Positions 35,117 to 44,303 of a stretch of DNA of 64,000 bases are shown piece after piece (position 1 is the first letter of the stretch; each line of letters starts with the position of its first letter). Made by a program: the position numbers and the translations under genes. The stretch comes from Planococcus sp. MB-3u-03 (lineage in GTDB: Bacteria > Bacillota > Bacilli > Bacillales_A > Planococcaceae): assembly GCF_002833405.1 (NCBI RefSeq), contig NZ_CP025135.1, positions 663,501 to 727,500 on the forward strand, in the 5' to 3' direction. The notes beneath the pieces are model-generated. The model was given only the letters and a program-made list of their open reading frames with translations. It was not told the DNA's origin and made no database searches.

Positions 35117-35949
35117 GATGTGCGTTTGTTCATAATGAGCTGTGTCCTGCGCTTTGAATAGCGAGGGCATTTTTTTATTCTGTAGTGCCTACTTTGAAGA
35201 ACCGTGCTGGCAATCAGCGCAATGAGGTTCGGCGCGGCTTTAGTATACAGGTCGTTGACGCTCGTCACCGTCAGCCATTCCATAAATGAGGTGTTGGCGA
35301 AGGCTTGGTACACGGCGAGTGTGTTGTTGGCGCTATGCAGCAAAATGGGCGCCAGCAAATTGCCGGTTTTGACATACAGGATGGACGCGATGACCGCGAA
35401 CAGGAAGGCGCCGAAAAAATTAAGGTGAAAGACAGCGAAGATCAGGCTCGTGATGCCGATGCCTTTCCATAAGCCGAATACATCCATCAGCTGATTCAAA
35501 ATGACGCCGCGGAAGACGAATTCTTCGGCGATCGGCGCAACGATGGCGACGATGAAACCGGTCGCGGCCAAGTACCAAACGATATCGGGGAGGGGCTGCG
35601 GGGTGAGGAAGAGATTTACGAGGGCAGGCGCTGTCGCCATGAGCCCGCGCAGCAATAGCCAATAAATGCTCATGGAAAACACCATAAGCAAGAACGTAAG
35701 CCCGGCAATCGGCAGCAGCCAGCGGGCGATGCCGCGGAAGAAGACGACCTGGCGCAGTTTTACGCCGCGCTTTTGGAAGTAATAGCTGCAAATCCATCCC
35801 GGCAGGACGATATAGAAAACGAGCAGCATGACAATGCTGTTCAGGAATGGGTCGGCGGCAGCTTGCAACAAGAGAGAAATCGAGACGATGGATGCGACTG
35901 TCATCAAACCGAGAACAAACCGTGGCTTCTTTTCCCTGACCATCCTCAT
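35095..35949 (-). CDS. CPBP-family intramembrane metalloprotease
   Basis: The 284-residue protein has about eight membrane segments and the CPBP/Abi motifs: EEFVFRG (Glu-Glu-x-x-x-Arg), IFAVFHLNF and LLHSANNTLAVY, whose Glu and His residues form the metal site. Members process membrane proteins, CAAX-type substrates or bacteriocin-related peptides. The C-terminal tail after about residue 247 is basic and runs through a hairpin at 35144-35168 into the phosphatase remnant, so the natural end may have been lost or altered. The start is near the GGTCAG-rich end at 35949; no strong ribosome site is seen. Confidence 0.8.
   Translation of the reverse strand: MRMVREKKPRFVLGLMTVASIVSISLLLQAAADPFLNSIVMLLVFYIVLPGWICSYYFQKRGVKLRQVVFFRGIARWLLPIAGLTFLLMVFSMSIYWLLLRGLMATAPALVNLFLTPQPLPDIVWYLAATGFIVAIVAPIAEEFVFRGVILNQLMDVFGLWKGIGITSLIFAVFHLNFFGAFLFAVIASILYVKTGNLLAPILLHSANNTLAVYQAFANTSFMEWLTVTSVNDLYTKAAPNLIALIASTVLQSRHYRIKKCPRYSKRRTQLIMNKRTSHSFLTK
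35144..35168 (+). terminator. Terminator of the phosphatase remnant
   Basis: GTCCT-CGC and GCG-AGGGC form a stem with one bulged G, followed by seven T residues. It lies inside the frame of the convergent CPBP gene. Confidence 0.6.
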
Positions 35950-36170
35950 CGCCGCCTTTCATTAAGGTGCAGAATGAATGATATTTTGACTTTATAGTAG
36001 CATGATTTTGTGCAGAACAAGAAAACTGATGGAGTGCAATTCCCGAATTTCGGGAGTTCTTTGTTATGGGTTAGGATATTCCGTTAAATAAAGGGACAGT
36101 TAAGTGATGTACTGAAATGAATAGAATCATTTAAAAGGCTGATAGCGATTGTTTGGAGGGGGAGATGAAG

Positions 36171-37649
36171 ATGGAACGTCAACATCAGGCAAAGAGAATC
36201 CGAAAAGCCAAAATCATCGTGATCGGTACCGGATTTTCCGGCATTGCAGCCGCCGCGCGCCTCTTGCAACAAGGCGAGCGCGATCTGCTTATTTTGGAGC
36301 GCGGCCATGATGTGGGCGGCGTTTGGCGGGACAACCAGTATCCGGGTTGTGCATGCGATGTGGAGTCGCATCTCTACTCGCTGTCATTCGCTCCGAATCC
36401 TGGCTGGAGCCGGAAATTTTCGCCCCAAGCCGAAATCCAAAGCTATCTGCAAAAATGCGCGGCTGAGTTCGGGCTCATGCGTCATATCTGTTTTCATCAC
36501 GAAGTCCAGCGCTTGGATTGGGATGAGCCGACCCGCGAATGGCTGATCCAGACGAACATGGGGGAATTTGCTGCCGATATCGTGGTAGGCGCGGTAGGGG
36601 CGCTCAGCCAACCTTCCATTCCTGAACTTGAAGGTATCGAACGGTTTCAGGGCGAGGTGTTTCATTCGGCGCAGTGGCCGGCGGATTTCGACCCGGCAGA
36701 AAAACGCATCGCAGTTGTCGGCACGGGTGCTTCCGCTATTCAATTCATTCCGCATATCCAGCCGCAAGCGGGGCTTCTCCACGTGTTTCAGCGCACGCCG
36801 GCTTGGGTCATTCCGCAACAAGATAAAGCCATCAAGGCCGAGCGACAGCAAGCCTATCGCAGGTTCCCCGTTCTTCAGAAAATGGCGCGGTTGAACATTT
36901 ACACGAAACGTGAGGCGATGGTTTTCGGTTTCCGTCATCCAAACTGGTTGAAAGCGGTAGAGAAGCTAGCCGTCAAACATATGAACGAAGCAATCAAAGA
37001 TCCGGCTTTGAGAGCGAAACTGACGCCTGATTACCGGATTGGCTGCAAGCGGATCTTGCTGTCGAATAGCTATTATCCTGCACTGGCAGAATCGAATGTA
37101 GAAGTGCATACGACCGGCATAACAAAAGTTGTGGAAGATGCCGTCATCGATGCACAGGGCAAGCGCATTCCAGTAGACAGCATCATTTTCGGCACCGGAT
37201 TCCAGGTCACGGAGTTCCCGATTGCTCGGCACATTTACGGCCGGGCAGGACATTCGTTGAAAGAAGAATGGAATGGCAGTCCGAAAGCATATCTCGGCAC
37301 CACCATTACCGGCTTTCCGAATTTATTTCTGATTCAAGGGCCGAACACAGGGCTTGGGCATACGTCGGTTATTCTTATGATCGAAGCGCAAGTGAATCAT
37401 CTGCTGAATGCGTTGAAGTACATGAAGCGCAGGCGGCTCGAAATGATTGAGCCGAAAGTGGGCGCTCAAGAGCGGTTTGTTGAAGAAACGGATCGATTGA
37501 TGAAAGGAACAGTCTGGACTTCCGGAGGCTGCCGCAGCTGGTATCTCGATCAAACCGGCAGAAATTCGACGCTATGGCCGGGAACTACGCTGTCGTTTAT
37601 GAAAAAAGCGGGCCAGTTTAACAAGGAGGATTATATCGCCACTAAGTAA
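36171..37649 (+). CDS. Baeyer-Villiger-type flavin monooxygenase
   Basis: The 492-residue protein has an FAD motif IIVIGTGFSGIAAAARLLQQG near the N-terminus and the NADP motif IAVVGTGASAIQFIPHI. Just before the latter is FQGEVFHSAQWP, close to the Baeyer-Villiger fingerprint FxGxxxHxxxWP. The DVGGVWRDNQYPGCACDVESHLYSLSF stretch is also typical. It oxidises ketones to esters or hydroxylates related substrates with NADPH and oxygen. ATG 36171 is 8 nt after GGAGGGGG; earlier TTG and ATG codons overlap that site. It is a single gene. Confidence 0.88.
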   Translation: MERQHQAKRIRKAKIIVIGTGFSGIAAAARLLQQGERDLLILERGHDVGGVWRDNQYPGCACDVESHLYSLSFAPNPGWSRKFSPQAEIQSYLQKCAAEFGLMRHICFHHEVQRLDWDEPTREWLIQTNMGEFAADIVVGAVGALSQPSIPELEGIERFQGEVFHSAQWPADFDPAEKRIAVVGTGASAIQFIPHIQPQAGLLHVFQRTPAWVIPQQDKAIKAERQQAYRRFPVLQKMARLNIYTKREAMVFGFRHPNWLKAVEKLAVKHMNEAIKDPALRAKLTPDYRIGCKRILLSNSYYPALAESNVEVHTTGITKVVEDAVIDAQGKRIPVDSIIFGTGFQVTEFPIARHIYGRAGHSLKEEWNGSPKAYLGTTITGFPNLFLIQGPNTGLGHTSVILMIEAQVNHLLNALKYMKRRRLEMIEPKVGAQERFVEETDRLMKGTVWTSGGCRSWYLDQTGRNSTLWPGTTLSFMKKAGQFNKEDYIATK

Positions 37650-37795
37650 GGAGGATGTCGCGTTCGCTGTTTCGACTGCAAGCCGGGATTTTGGATTTGG
37701 GGCAAACTTGGTTATTTTCTGGTTTAAAATGGTATGTTGATAGGACTGTTGGAAATATATCATTCAACAAATACAGATAAAAAGGGGTTAAACAA

Positions 37796-38311
37796 ATGGA
37801 CGTGAAATTTCCGATTGGGCACATGCAAGTTCCGGAACAAGTAACGAATGAAGATGTCAACAATTGGCTCAGGGAAATCAATAGCTACACGACGCGGCTT
37901 CGCGAAGTGGTGGATTCCTTGAAAGATGAGGACTTGAACAAGACTTATCGAGAAGGCAGCTGGACAGTCCGGCAGCTCGTGCACCATATTGCGGATTCGC
38001 AATTGTCTCTCTATCAGCGCCTGAAAATGGCATTGACGGAATACCAGCCGACCGTGTCTGAGTTCGACCAGGACAAATGGGCGTATCTGCCGGATAATCG
38101 CCTGCCGGTGGAAAGTTCGATCCGCATACTTGAAGGGCTGAACGAGCGGATTGTCGCGCTCGGGAACTATGTGACAGGCACGCAATTGGAGCGCGTCTTC
38201 ATCCACGAAACAGACGGGGAGGTTCGCGTCGCTGAAAACCTCGCGAAGCTATCCTGGCACGAAGAGCATCATCTGGCGCATATTCGGATCGCGTTGGGTA
38301 TGGAGCTTTAG
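37796..38311 (+). CDS. YfiT-like DinB-superfamily protein (putative bacillithiol transferase)
   Basis: The 171-residue four-helix-bundle protein matches the YfiT/BstA branch of the DinB superfamily. It begins MDVKFPIGHMQVPEQVTNEDVNNWLREI and has the three metal-binding histidine positions in VRQLVHHIADSQ and WHEEHHLAHI. These proteins are Zn- or Ni-dependent and transfer bacillithiol to electrophiles. AAAGGGG precedes the ATG by about 9 nt. Function by homology only. Confidence 0.85.
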   Translation: MDVKFPIGHMQVPEQVTNEDVNNWLREINSYTTRLREVVDSLKDEDLNKTYREGSWTVRQLVHHIADSQLSLYQRLKMALTEYQPTVSEFDQDKWAYLPDNRLPVESSIRILEGLNERIVALGNYVTGTQLERVFIHETDGEVRVAENLAKLSWHEEHHLAHIRIALGMEL

Positions 38312-38331
38312 TTTTCCGCTTTTCTTAGTTG

Positions 38332-38416
38332 TCCCTGTGCATCACACAATTCCAGGGACGAGATTGTTGAAATAGCAGGGTTTCAGATCTTGGATGTCCC
38401 TGTGCGTGACACAATT
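38332..38416 (+). repeat. Paired 20-bp repeat element, 65-bp register
   Basis: The copies are TCCCTGTGCATCACACAATT (38332-38351) and TCCCTGTGCGTGACACAATT (38397-38416). The element lies 20 bp after the YfiT-like gene and before its terminator. Confidence 0.88.
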
Positions 38417-38424
38417 TAAACGTG

Positions 38425-38468
38425 AAAAGGCCGTGCCGGGAACTGCTGAGTTTCCGGCACGGCCTTTT
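38425..38468 (+). terminator. Rho-independent terminator
   Basis: AAAAGGCCGTGCCGG and CCGGCACGGCCTTTT form a perfect 15-bp stem. In the remaining gap to 38621 I see no gene. Confidence 0.88.
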
Positions 38469-38621
38469 CTGCGTTAGAGCAGAAGTATGTGCTTAATTGC
38501 AAGACTACTCGACATAATCTGACAATAATAGGATACTGGAAGATGAAGATTTCAATTTAAACACAGCTTGTGCGCACGAGTCAGGAAGACTTGAGGTGCA
38601 GCGAGCGAAGGGAGAATACAT

Positions 38622-39848
38622 ATGGAGAATTCATTAATCCAGGCAGATGATCTGCTGACATTATGGGGCATCATCGTTATCGTCGCGGCGATGAGCATTG
38701 TGCTCGAGCAGAAGTACAGCTGGGCTGGGAAGATTTCCGGCGCTGTCATTGCGCTCGTTTCTGCCATCATCTTATCGAATATCGGGATTATCCCGACGGC
38801 GTCGCCTGCGTATGATGCGGTGTGGGCGTTTATCGTGCCGCTCGCAATCCCGCTGTTGTTGTTCCATGTGAACTTCAAGAAGATCTGGAAGGAAAGTGGT
38901 CGCATGCTGCTGATTTTCCTGATCAGTTCGATCGGGACGGTCGCCGGGACGATCCTCAGCTTCTTCTTGTTAAAAGACACGATTCCGTTTCTCGACCGTA
39001 TCGGCGGCATGATGAGCGCCTCTTATGTCGGAGGCGGTGTTAACTTTGCGGCGATGACGGCGAAGTTTGAAGCGCCGGAAGATTTGGTGTCCGCTGCGGT
39101 CGTTGCGGATAATTTGATGATGGCGCTCGTGTTCATCACGTTGATGGCGATTCCGACATTCGGTTTCTTCCGGAAAACCTACCCGCATCCGCATGTTACG
39201 CAAGTGGAGCGGGAAGCTGGCGCGAACGGCGGCAAGACCAACGCCGAAAACTTCTGGAAGCGCCAGGATATTTCCTTGAAAGATATCGCCATGTCACTCG
39301 GGACGGCGTTTTTCCTCGTGGTGGTTGCGACGAAGATCGCTGAGTTTTTTGCCGGCATCATTCCGTCCGGAGAAGAAGTCGGGTTCGGCTGGAACTTGCT
39401 AAGCGGCTTGATCGGCGACCAGTATTTGGTGCTGACGACTTTGACATTCCTTGCGCTCGCCTTGTTCCCGCGTTATTTCGATGGCATCAACGGCAGCCAG
39501 GAAATCGGGACCTTCTTGATTTATTTATTCTTCGTGGTCATCGGTATTCCGGCGTCCATTCCGTTGATCGTCCAAAACGCACCGCTATTGTTGGTCTTTG
39601 TCGCGGTCATTGTGATCGTCAACTTGACGGTATCGCTGACGGCCGGGAAATTACTGAAGTACGACCTGGAAGAGATTTTATTGGTCGTTAACGCCAACGT
39701 CGGCGGCCCGACAACCGCGGCTGCAATGGCGATCGCCAAAGGCTGGCGCGAACTGATCGGACCGATTTTGGTGGTCGGGACGATTGGCTATGTGATCGGC
39801 AACTATATCGGCACGACGCTTGGATTGTGGTTTGCGACGATGATGTAG
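38622..39848 (+). CDS. DUF819-family membrane protein (YjcL-like)
   Basis: The 408-residue protein has about 11 membrane segments and fits the DUF819/YjcL family of uncharacterised bacterial membrane proteins. Typical parts are IGGMMSASYVGGGVNFAAMTAKF and NANVGGPTTAAAMAIAKGWRELIGPILVVGTIGYVIGNYIGTTLG. The fold resembles that of carboxylate/keto-acid transporters, but no substrate is established. A GAAGGGAG site lies 9 nt before the ATG. It is a single gene flanked by repeats. Confidence 0.82.
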   Translation: MENSLIQADDLLTLWGIIVIVAAMSIVLEQKYSWAGKISGAVIALVSAIILSNIGIIPTASPAYDAVWAFIVPLAIPLLLFHVNFKKIWKESGRMLLIFLISSIGTVAGTILSFFLLKDTIPFLDRIGGMMSASYVGGGVNFAAMTAKFEAPEDLVSAAVVADNLMMALVFITLMAIPTFGFFRKTYPHPHVTQVEREAGANGGKTNAENFWKRQDISLKDIAMSLGTAFFLVVVATKIAEFFAGIIPSGEEVGFGWNLLSGLIGDQYLVLTTLTFLALALFPRYFDGINGSQEIGTFLIYLFFVVIGIPASIPLIVQNAPLLLVFVAVIVIVNLTVSLTAGKLLKYDLEEILLVVNANVGGPTTAAAMAIAKGWRELIGPILVVGTIGYVIGNYIGTTLGLWFATMM

Positions 39849-39858
39849 TGTGGTTGTG

Positions 39859-39943
39859 TCCCTGTGCAAGACACAATTTCGGGAGTGAAATAGCTGCAGT
39901 GGAGGCATTTCGGGTGCGATGCGTCCCTGTGCGTGACACAATT
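39859..39943 (+). repeat. Paired 20-bp repeat element, 65-bp register
   Basis: The copies are TCCCTGTGCAAGACACAATT (39859-39878) and TCCCTGTGCGTGACACAATT (39924-39943). The element fills the gap between the DUF819 gene and the MORN-repeat gene. Confidence 0.88.
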
Positions 39944-39971
39944 CAATCATCCGGGAGGAGTGGAAGCAATC

Positions 39972-40250
39972 ATGGACGAGGAAAAATGTGATGTGGTGAA
40001 ACCAAAGGGCGTGAAGGAAAAGAAGCTCGAAGTGATCGATGGCTATACGATCAAGTACCACGCCAATGGAAAAACGATATGGTCGAAAGGAAAAATCGTT
40101 GACGGGGAGCCAGAGGGTTACTGGGAATGGTACCGGGCTGACGGGACATTGAAACGCTCAGGCCATTTTGAACAAGGCGAACCGGTAGGCGAATGGATCA
40201 CGTATGACAGCAAGGGCGAAACGTATAAGGTGACGAATCGGGATAGATAG
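39972..40250 (+). CDS. Small MORN-repeat protein (YwqK-like)
   Basis: From ATG 39972, which follows GGAGGAGTGG, the protein is 92 residues. It contains about two to three MORN-type repeats (YHANGKTIWSKGKIVDGEPEGYWEWY, RADGTLKRSGHFEQGEPVGEWITY). These repeats form antiparallel beta strands and occur in antitoxin YwqK and other bacterial proteins. A cytoplasmic location is expected as there is no signal. The longer frame from 39933 begins inside the 20-bp repeat and is not used. Confidence 0.75.
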   Translation: MDEEKCDVVKPKGVKEKKLEVIDGYTIKYHANGKTIWSKGKIVDGEPEGYWEWYRADGTLKRSGHFEQGEPVGEWITYDSKGETYKVTNRDR

Positions 40251-40258
40251 TGGCTCTG

Positions 40259-40278
40259 TCCCTGTGCGCCACACAATT
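40259..40278 (+). repeat. Solitary copy of the 20-bp repeat
   Basis: TCCCTGTGCGCCACACAATT stands alone 9 bp after the MORN gene, just before a terminator-like hairpin. Confidence 0.85.
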
Positions 40279-40285
40279 CAATCGA

Positions 40286-40320
40286 AAAAGCCATGGCGAA
40301 ATTCCGCCACGGCCTTTTTT
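40286..40320. terminator. Terminator between convergent genes
   Basis: AAAAGCCATGGCG and CGCCACGGCCTTTTTT form an imperfect stem with two mismatches and a T run. It lies between the MORN gene and the minus-strand FUSC gene. Confidence 0.7.
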
Positions 40321-40326
40321 CATTTC

Positions 40327-41379
40327 TTATGATTGTTCTGCTTCCTGCACGGCTTTTACGCTATTCGGATCGAAAAATTTATCGACCAAATCGTAGATGG
40401 TGATGAGTTCGTATAGAATCGTGAATTCTGGAGGGAACAGAGTTGGGTGAAGTGCGTCATCTGCTGGCACACGTTTACTGTTTTCCCAAAACAGATTGGT
40501 GATGCTTTTCAATTGCGCTTGGTGTTTTTCGTGATCGAAATTGATGGAATGCCGCAAGTCGTCTGCAAGTGCCATAACGGCATCCATAATGATTTCCCGC
40601 TCGGCTTTTGTCCACTGGATTTGTTGGAACGGGGCGCGAAGCAAAGCATTCAAGTGGTATTCGAAGTTATCGAGAAACAGCAATTGCCGTTCCGCCATTT
40701 GAAGTTCGGCTTCGCGGTTGCGGACCCAAGGGTATAGGCTCGCTTCGTCGCGTTGAAAATGTACCAGTTTCTCGGTCTTACGGATTTCGGTCGTCAGCTG
40801 CTTCACGATCTTTTGATCTTCCTGAAGATTTGCATCTCCGTCGAAGAGGATAGTGCGGAAAGTATGTTCAAGCATGCTTCCGGCACGCCCGCTGATACCG
40901 TGGATGCTTTTTAAGATAGCGGTGCTGTAATTTGGCGGGAACACAAGCATATTGACGGCGGTCGAGACGACCAGGCCGATTGTTGTCGTCCCTAAACGGA
41001 TGAAGAACGAGAACAGGAAATTGTCATGGATGACTTCCACCATCGCGACAGAGGTTAATGTCGCAACCAGCAAGCCGGCATGTAGATTGAGCCGGAAACA
41101 GACCAGGATCGTGGCGACTGCGGCAAGCGTATAGGTAATCGGGGAATTCCCGAACAAGGTGATAAAGAACACGGCAAAGGCTGAACCGATAGCCGAAGCA
41201 GGGAAGCGGACCAACCCTTTTTTTATCGAATCACTGACGGTCGGTTCGATTGTCACGATCGCTGTGATGACCGCAAAGACAGGCGGCCAGTTAAACCATA
41301 GACAAATCGTGGCAGTCAAAAAGATGGCCAACCCGGTTTTTACTATTCGACTGCCAGCGAATTGAAAGGATCGCATCAT
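40327..41379 (-). CDS. FUSC / aromatic acid exporter family protein
   Basis: The 350-residue protein has an N-terminal bundle of about six membrane segments (FAVITAIVTIEPTVSDSIKKGLVRFPASAIGSAFAVFF), typical of the aromatic-acid-exporter (ArAE_1/FUSC) family. A helical cytoplasmic C-terminal half follows (about 160-350). Relatives export p-hydroxybenzoate-like acids; many Bacillus members are uncharacterised. AGGAGATAG lies about 12 nt ahead of the first ATG. It is a single gene. Confidence 0.82.
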   Translation of the reverse strand: MMRSFQFAGSRIVKTGLAIFLTATICLWFNWPPVFAVITAIVTIEPTVSDSIKKGLVRFPASAIGSAFAVFFITLFGNSPITYTLAAVATILVCFRLNLHAGLLVATLTSVAMVEVIHDNFLFSFFIRLGTTTIGLVVSTAVNMLVFPPNYSTAILKSIHGISGRAGSMLEHTFRTILFDGDANLQEDQKIVKQLTTEIRKTEKLVHFQRDEASLYPWVRNREAELQMAERQLLFLDNFEYHLNALLRAPFQQIQWTKAEREIIMDAVMALADDLRHSINFDHEKHQAQLKSITNLFWENSKRVPADDALHPTLFPPEFTILYELITIYDLVDKFFDPNSVKAVQEAEQS

Positions 41380-41442
41380 ATCCAGCCACTATCTCCTTTG
41401 CGTAGAATTTCTGTATTTTTAGTATATCATTCGTGTCGAGTG

Positions 41443-41527
41443 TCCCTGTGCACGGCACAATTTAGCAGGTGAAAAGCTTATACTGCCAGGCTTTCGTCAT
41501 GTAAGTGCCCCTGTGCACCACACAATT
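41443..41527 (+). repeat. Paired 20-bp repeat element, 65-bp register
   Basis: The copies are TCCCTGTGCACGGCACAATT (41443-41462) and CCCCTGTGCACCACACAATT (41508-41527). The element lies between the divergent FUSC and ABC genes, so it does not only occur at gene ends. Confidence 0.88.
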
Positions 41528-41617
41528 CAAGTCGATTTCCATTAAATCGGTAAAAACTCCCAAATCACTTTAGTTGAATGTTAGAATAAACACATAATTA
41601 GCGTGAGGGGTTTTTAG

Positions 41618-42418
41618 ATGACTAGAGAAAACGATAAGGTGCTAACAATTCACAATCTGACGATGAATTATGGTGGCAAAAAAGTATTGAATGGAATCAA
41701 TCTTGAAGTGGCGAGAGGCGAAATCATCGGTTACATCGGGCCAAACGGTGCGGGCAAAAGCACGACCGTGAAAATCATGCTCGGGCTGATCGATGATTAC
41801 CAGGGGCAAGTGGTGATTTTCGGGCAGGATATTTCGTCCGGCGATCCATCTTACAAAAAGAAAATCGGTTATGTTCCGGAAAATGCGGAAGCCTACGATA
41901 ATCTGACGGCGATGGAGTATTTGGTGTTTACCGGAGAACTGTATGGCATGGACCGGGACGCTGCGCAGTCGAAAGCAGAGCGGCTGCTGGGGCAATTCGA
42001 ATTGCGGGATGTCGGCCATTCCCGGCTGTCTTCATTTTCAAAAGGCATGAAGCAAAAAGTGCTGATCATCGCGAGCTTGCTTCATGACCCGGATTTATTG
42101 TTTTGGGATGAGCCGCTCAGTGGGCTTGATGCCAATAGTATGATGGTCATCCAGGAAATCCTGGCGCAATTGGCGGCTCAAGGGAAAACGATTTTTTATT
42201 CGTCACATATCATGGACCTCGTGGAGAAAATCAGCAACCGCATCGTTCTGCTGGTAAAAGGGGAAGTGGTAGCGGATGCGACGTTTGAAGAACTGAAGGA
42301 AATGAGTGAGGAAGGCTCGCTTTCCGGGATTTTCAATCAATTGACCGGCTTTACCGAGCACCGCAGCAAGGCCAAGGATTTTGTGTCGATCGTCCAGGGA
42401 GACGAGGAGTATGCGTGA
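41618..42418 (+). CDS. ABC transporter ATP-binding protein (ABC-2 exporter type)
   Basis: The 266-residue ATPase has Walker A GPNGAGKST (41-49), signature LSSFSKGMKQK, and Walker B LLFWDEPLSGLD. The SKGM variant of the signature is usual for ABC-2-type exporters of the CcmA/DrrA/EcsA kind. It powers the permease encoded next, whose ATG overlaps the end of this gene by 8 bp. The pair resembles EcsA-EcsB-like or drug/lipid exporters. The cargo is unknown. Confidence 0.88.
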   Translation: MTRENDKVLTIHNLTMNYGGKKVLNGINLEVARGEIIGYIGPNGAGKSTTVKIMLGLIDDYQGQVVIFGQDISSGDPSYKKKIGYVPENAEAYDNLTAMEYLVFTGELYGMDRDAAQSKAERLLGQFELRDVGHSRLSSFSKGMKQKVLIIASLLHDPDLLFWDEPLSGLDANSMMVIQEILAQLAAQGKTIFYSSHIMDLVEKISNRIVLLVKGEVVADATFEELKEMSEEGSLSGIFNQLTGFTEHRSKAKDFVSIVQGDEEYA

Positions 42419-44057
42419 ATTCCAATCCTTGAAATTCCTTGGCGCATTTAAGGGTATTTTCACCCGATTTGGCGTTGATTATGCGGTGATGGAAAAAATA
42501 CTGCAAATCAAATTGACGATGGACGAGCGGCGCGTGCCGACGATTTTCGGCGATAACGGCAAAAAGAAGAAAGAGGGCAACCAGTTCTTGAAGTCGTTGT
42601 GGGTCTACGGGCTTTACAGTTTGATCTTGATCCCGTTTTTATTGCTCGGGGAAAACTATATGTATCAATTGAGCCTCGTTTTTGGCATGATCCTATTCAT
42701 CTTGATGACATCGATGATTTCCGATTTTTCCGTCGTGCTATTGGATATTCGGGATAAGAACATCATCCAGACCAAGCCGGTGAATAAACAGACTATCGCG
42801 GCGGCGAAAATCGTCCACATCATGATTTATATGACCTTTGTCGCCGGTGCTTTTACGACAATTCCGTTTCTGGTCGGCTTGTTCCGGCACGGCATTGTCT
42901 TTTCATTGATTTTCCTGTTTGAACTCGTGTTGACGATTTTATTGGTCGTCGTCTTGACGTCCTTGCTGTATTTATTCATCTTGCGCTTCTTCGACGGGGA
43001 GAAGTTGAAAGACATCATCAATTACGTTCAGATTTTGCTGTCGGTCGGAGTGGTCGTGGGCTATCAGGTGTTGATCCGGTCGTTTGAATTTGTTGATTTG
43101 AACATGGCGTACGCGTTCAGCTGGTGGCATTTCCTCATTCCGCCGCTTTGGTACGGGGCGCCATTTGAAGTATTCTTGAATGGCAATTCGTCGAGTCATT
43201 TCATCGCGTTCACGGTGCTCGCGGTGCTGGTGCCGGTCATCGCCATTTTCGGCTATGCCAAACTGATGCCGTCGTTTGAACGCAATCTTGAAAAGCTGTT
43301 GAGCGACACGAAAACCCGTAAGAAATCGAGGAATTGGCTGGACGAGGCGGGCGCTAAATGGTTATGCCGTTCGAATGAAGAACGCGTATTTTACCGTTTC
43401 GCTGCATCGATGATGAAAAAAGAACGTGAATTCAAACTGAAGGTGTTCCCGGTGCTCGGGATGTCGTTGTTTTTCCCGTTTCTCTTCATTTTCACCTATT
43501 CGGTGGACGGCGGCTTGGAAGAGATTTCAGGCGGCAATATGTTCATGTTCATCTATTTCTGCAATGTCATCATTCCGAGCGTCGTATTCATGCTGAAATT
43601 TTCGGAAGGCTATAAAGGCAGCTGGCTGTTCAGGGCGGCGCCGATTGAACAGGCATCAAGTGCCTATAGCGGCACCTTGAAAGCCTTTATCGTGAAAATG
43701 TATGTGCCGGTTTTTGTGTTCTTGTCCGTGATCTTCCTCTGGATTTTCTCGGCTAGAATTCTCCCGGATTTGGCAGCGGTGTTGCTTGGCGGTCTTCTAC
43801 AAATATTAATCACTTACAGAATAGTGAACGAAGGTGAATTTCCATTCTCCACTTCCTTCGAATTTGCCCAAGAATCAGGCGGTGCGAAGATGCTGCTTCT
43901 GACATTGATCACCGGCGCCTTTATCGGCGCACATTTCCTCGCGAATGCTTTCGATTACGGTATTTATGTGTATCTCGTGGTGTTATTGCTTGCTGTAGGA
44001 ATCGGCTGGCGACTGGTGTTTCCAAAAAGGAAGAAAGCGGCGGTGGCATTTGGGTAG
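42411..44057 (+). CDS. ABC transporter permease, partner of the upstream ATPase
   Basis: From ATG 42411 the protein is 548 residues with about 12 hydrophobic segments in two blocks (roughly 75-290 and 370-540) around a charged cytoplasmic loop (about 300-350). The start overlaps the ATPase stop and has GACGAGGAGT upstream, so expression is coupled. I recognise no sharper family than a large two-block exporter permease. It would form the membrane channel of the exporter. Confidence 0.78.
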   Translation: MREFQSLKFLGAFKGIFTRFGVDYAVMEKILQIKLTMDERRVPTIFGDNGKKKKEGNQFLKSLWVYGLYSLILIPFLLLGENYMYQLSLVFGMILFILMTSMISDFSVVLLDIRDKNIIQTKPVNKQTIAAAKIVHIMIYMTFVAGAFTTIPFLVGLFRHGIVFSLIFLFELVLTILLVVVLTSLLYLFILRFFDGEKLKDIINYVQILLSVGVVVGYQVLIRSFEFVDLNMAYAFSWWHFLIPPLWYGAPFEVFLNGNSSSHFIAFTVLAVLVPVIAIFGYAKLMPSFERNLEKLLSDTKTRKKSRNWLDEAGAKWLCRSNEERVFYRFAASMMKKEREFKLKVFPVLGMSLFFPFLFIFTYSVDGGLEEISGGNMFMFIYFCNVIIPSVVFMLKFSEGYKGSWLFRAAPIEQASSAYSGTLKAFIVKMYVPVFVFLSVIFLWIFSARILPDLAAVLLGGLLQILITYRIVNEGEFPFSTSFEFAQESGGAKMLLLTLITGAFIGAHFLANAFDYGIYVYLVVLLLAVGIGWRLVFPKRKKAAVAFG

Positions 44058-44062
44058 CGATG

Positions 44063-44147
44063 TCCCTGTGCAAGACACAATTCGGAGGTCCCGTTCCTCG
44101 GTGTAGCAACATTTTGGTGACAGAACGTCCCTGTGCATCACACAATT
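44063..44147 (+). repeat. Paired 20-bp repeat element, 65-bp register
   Basis: The copies are TCCCTGTGCAAGACACAATT (44063-44082) and TCCCTGTGCATCACACAATT (44128-44147). The element begins 5 bp after the permease stop and ends one base before a terminator. A degenerate inverted copy (TCGTGTGCGCACAGGGAC) lies at about 44197-44214. Confidence 0.88.
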
Positions 44148-44148
44148 T

Positions 44149-44174
44149 GACGCATCCGCGCTGGCGGATGCGTC
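44149..44174 (+). terminator. Rho-independent terminator
   Basis: GACGCATCCGC and GCGGATGCGTC form a perfect 11-bp stem with a GCTG loop region and six T residues; it ends the ABC exporter operon. Confidence 0.9.
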
Positions 44175-44303
44175 TTTTTTGGTGTATTTCGATGAATCGT
44201 GTGCGCACAGGGACAAACTGTTTGTGTGAACCGGCCCGAAACAGGGAATGCTTCTATATAGTAGCGTAATCCCTTGATTGGATTGGAAAAGGAGAATGTT
44301 AAC

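Noticed and set aside
39933..39971. Longer start for the MORN-repeat gene at 39933
   Set aside because: It begins inside the 20-bp repeat; the ATG at 39972 has a strong ribosome site at the right distance.
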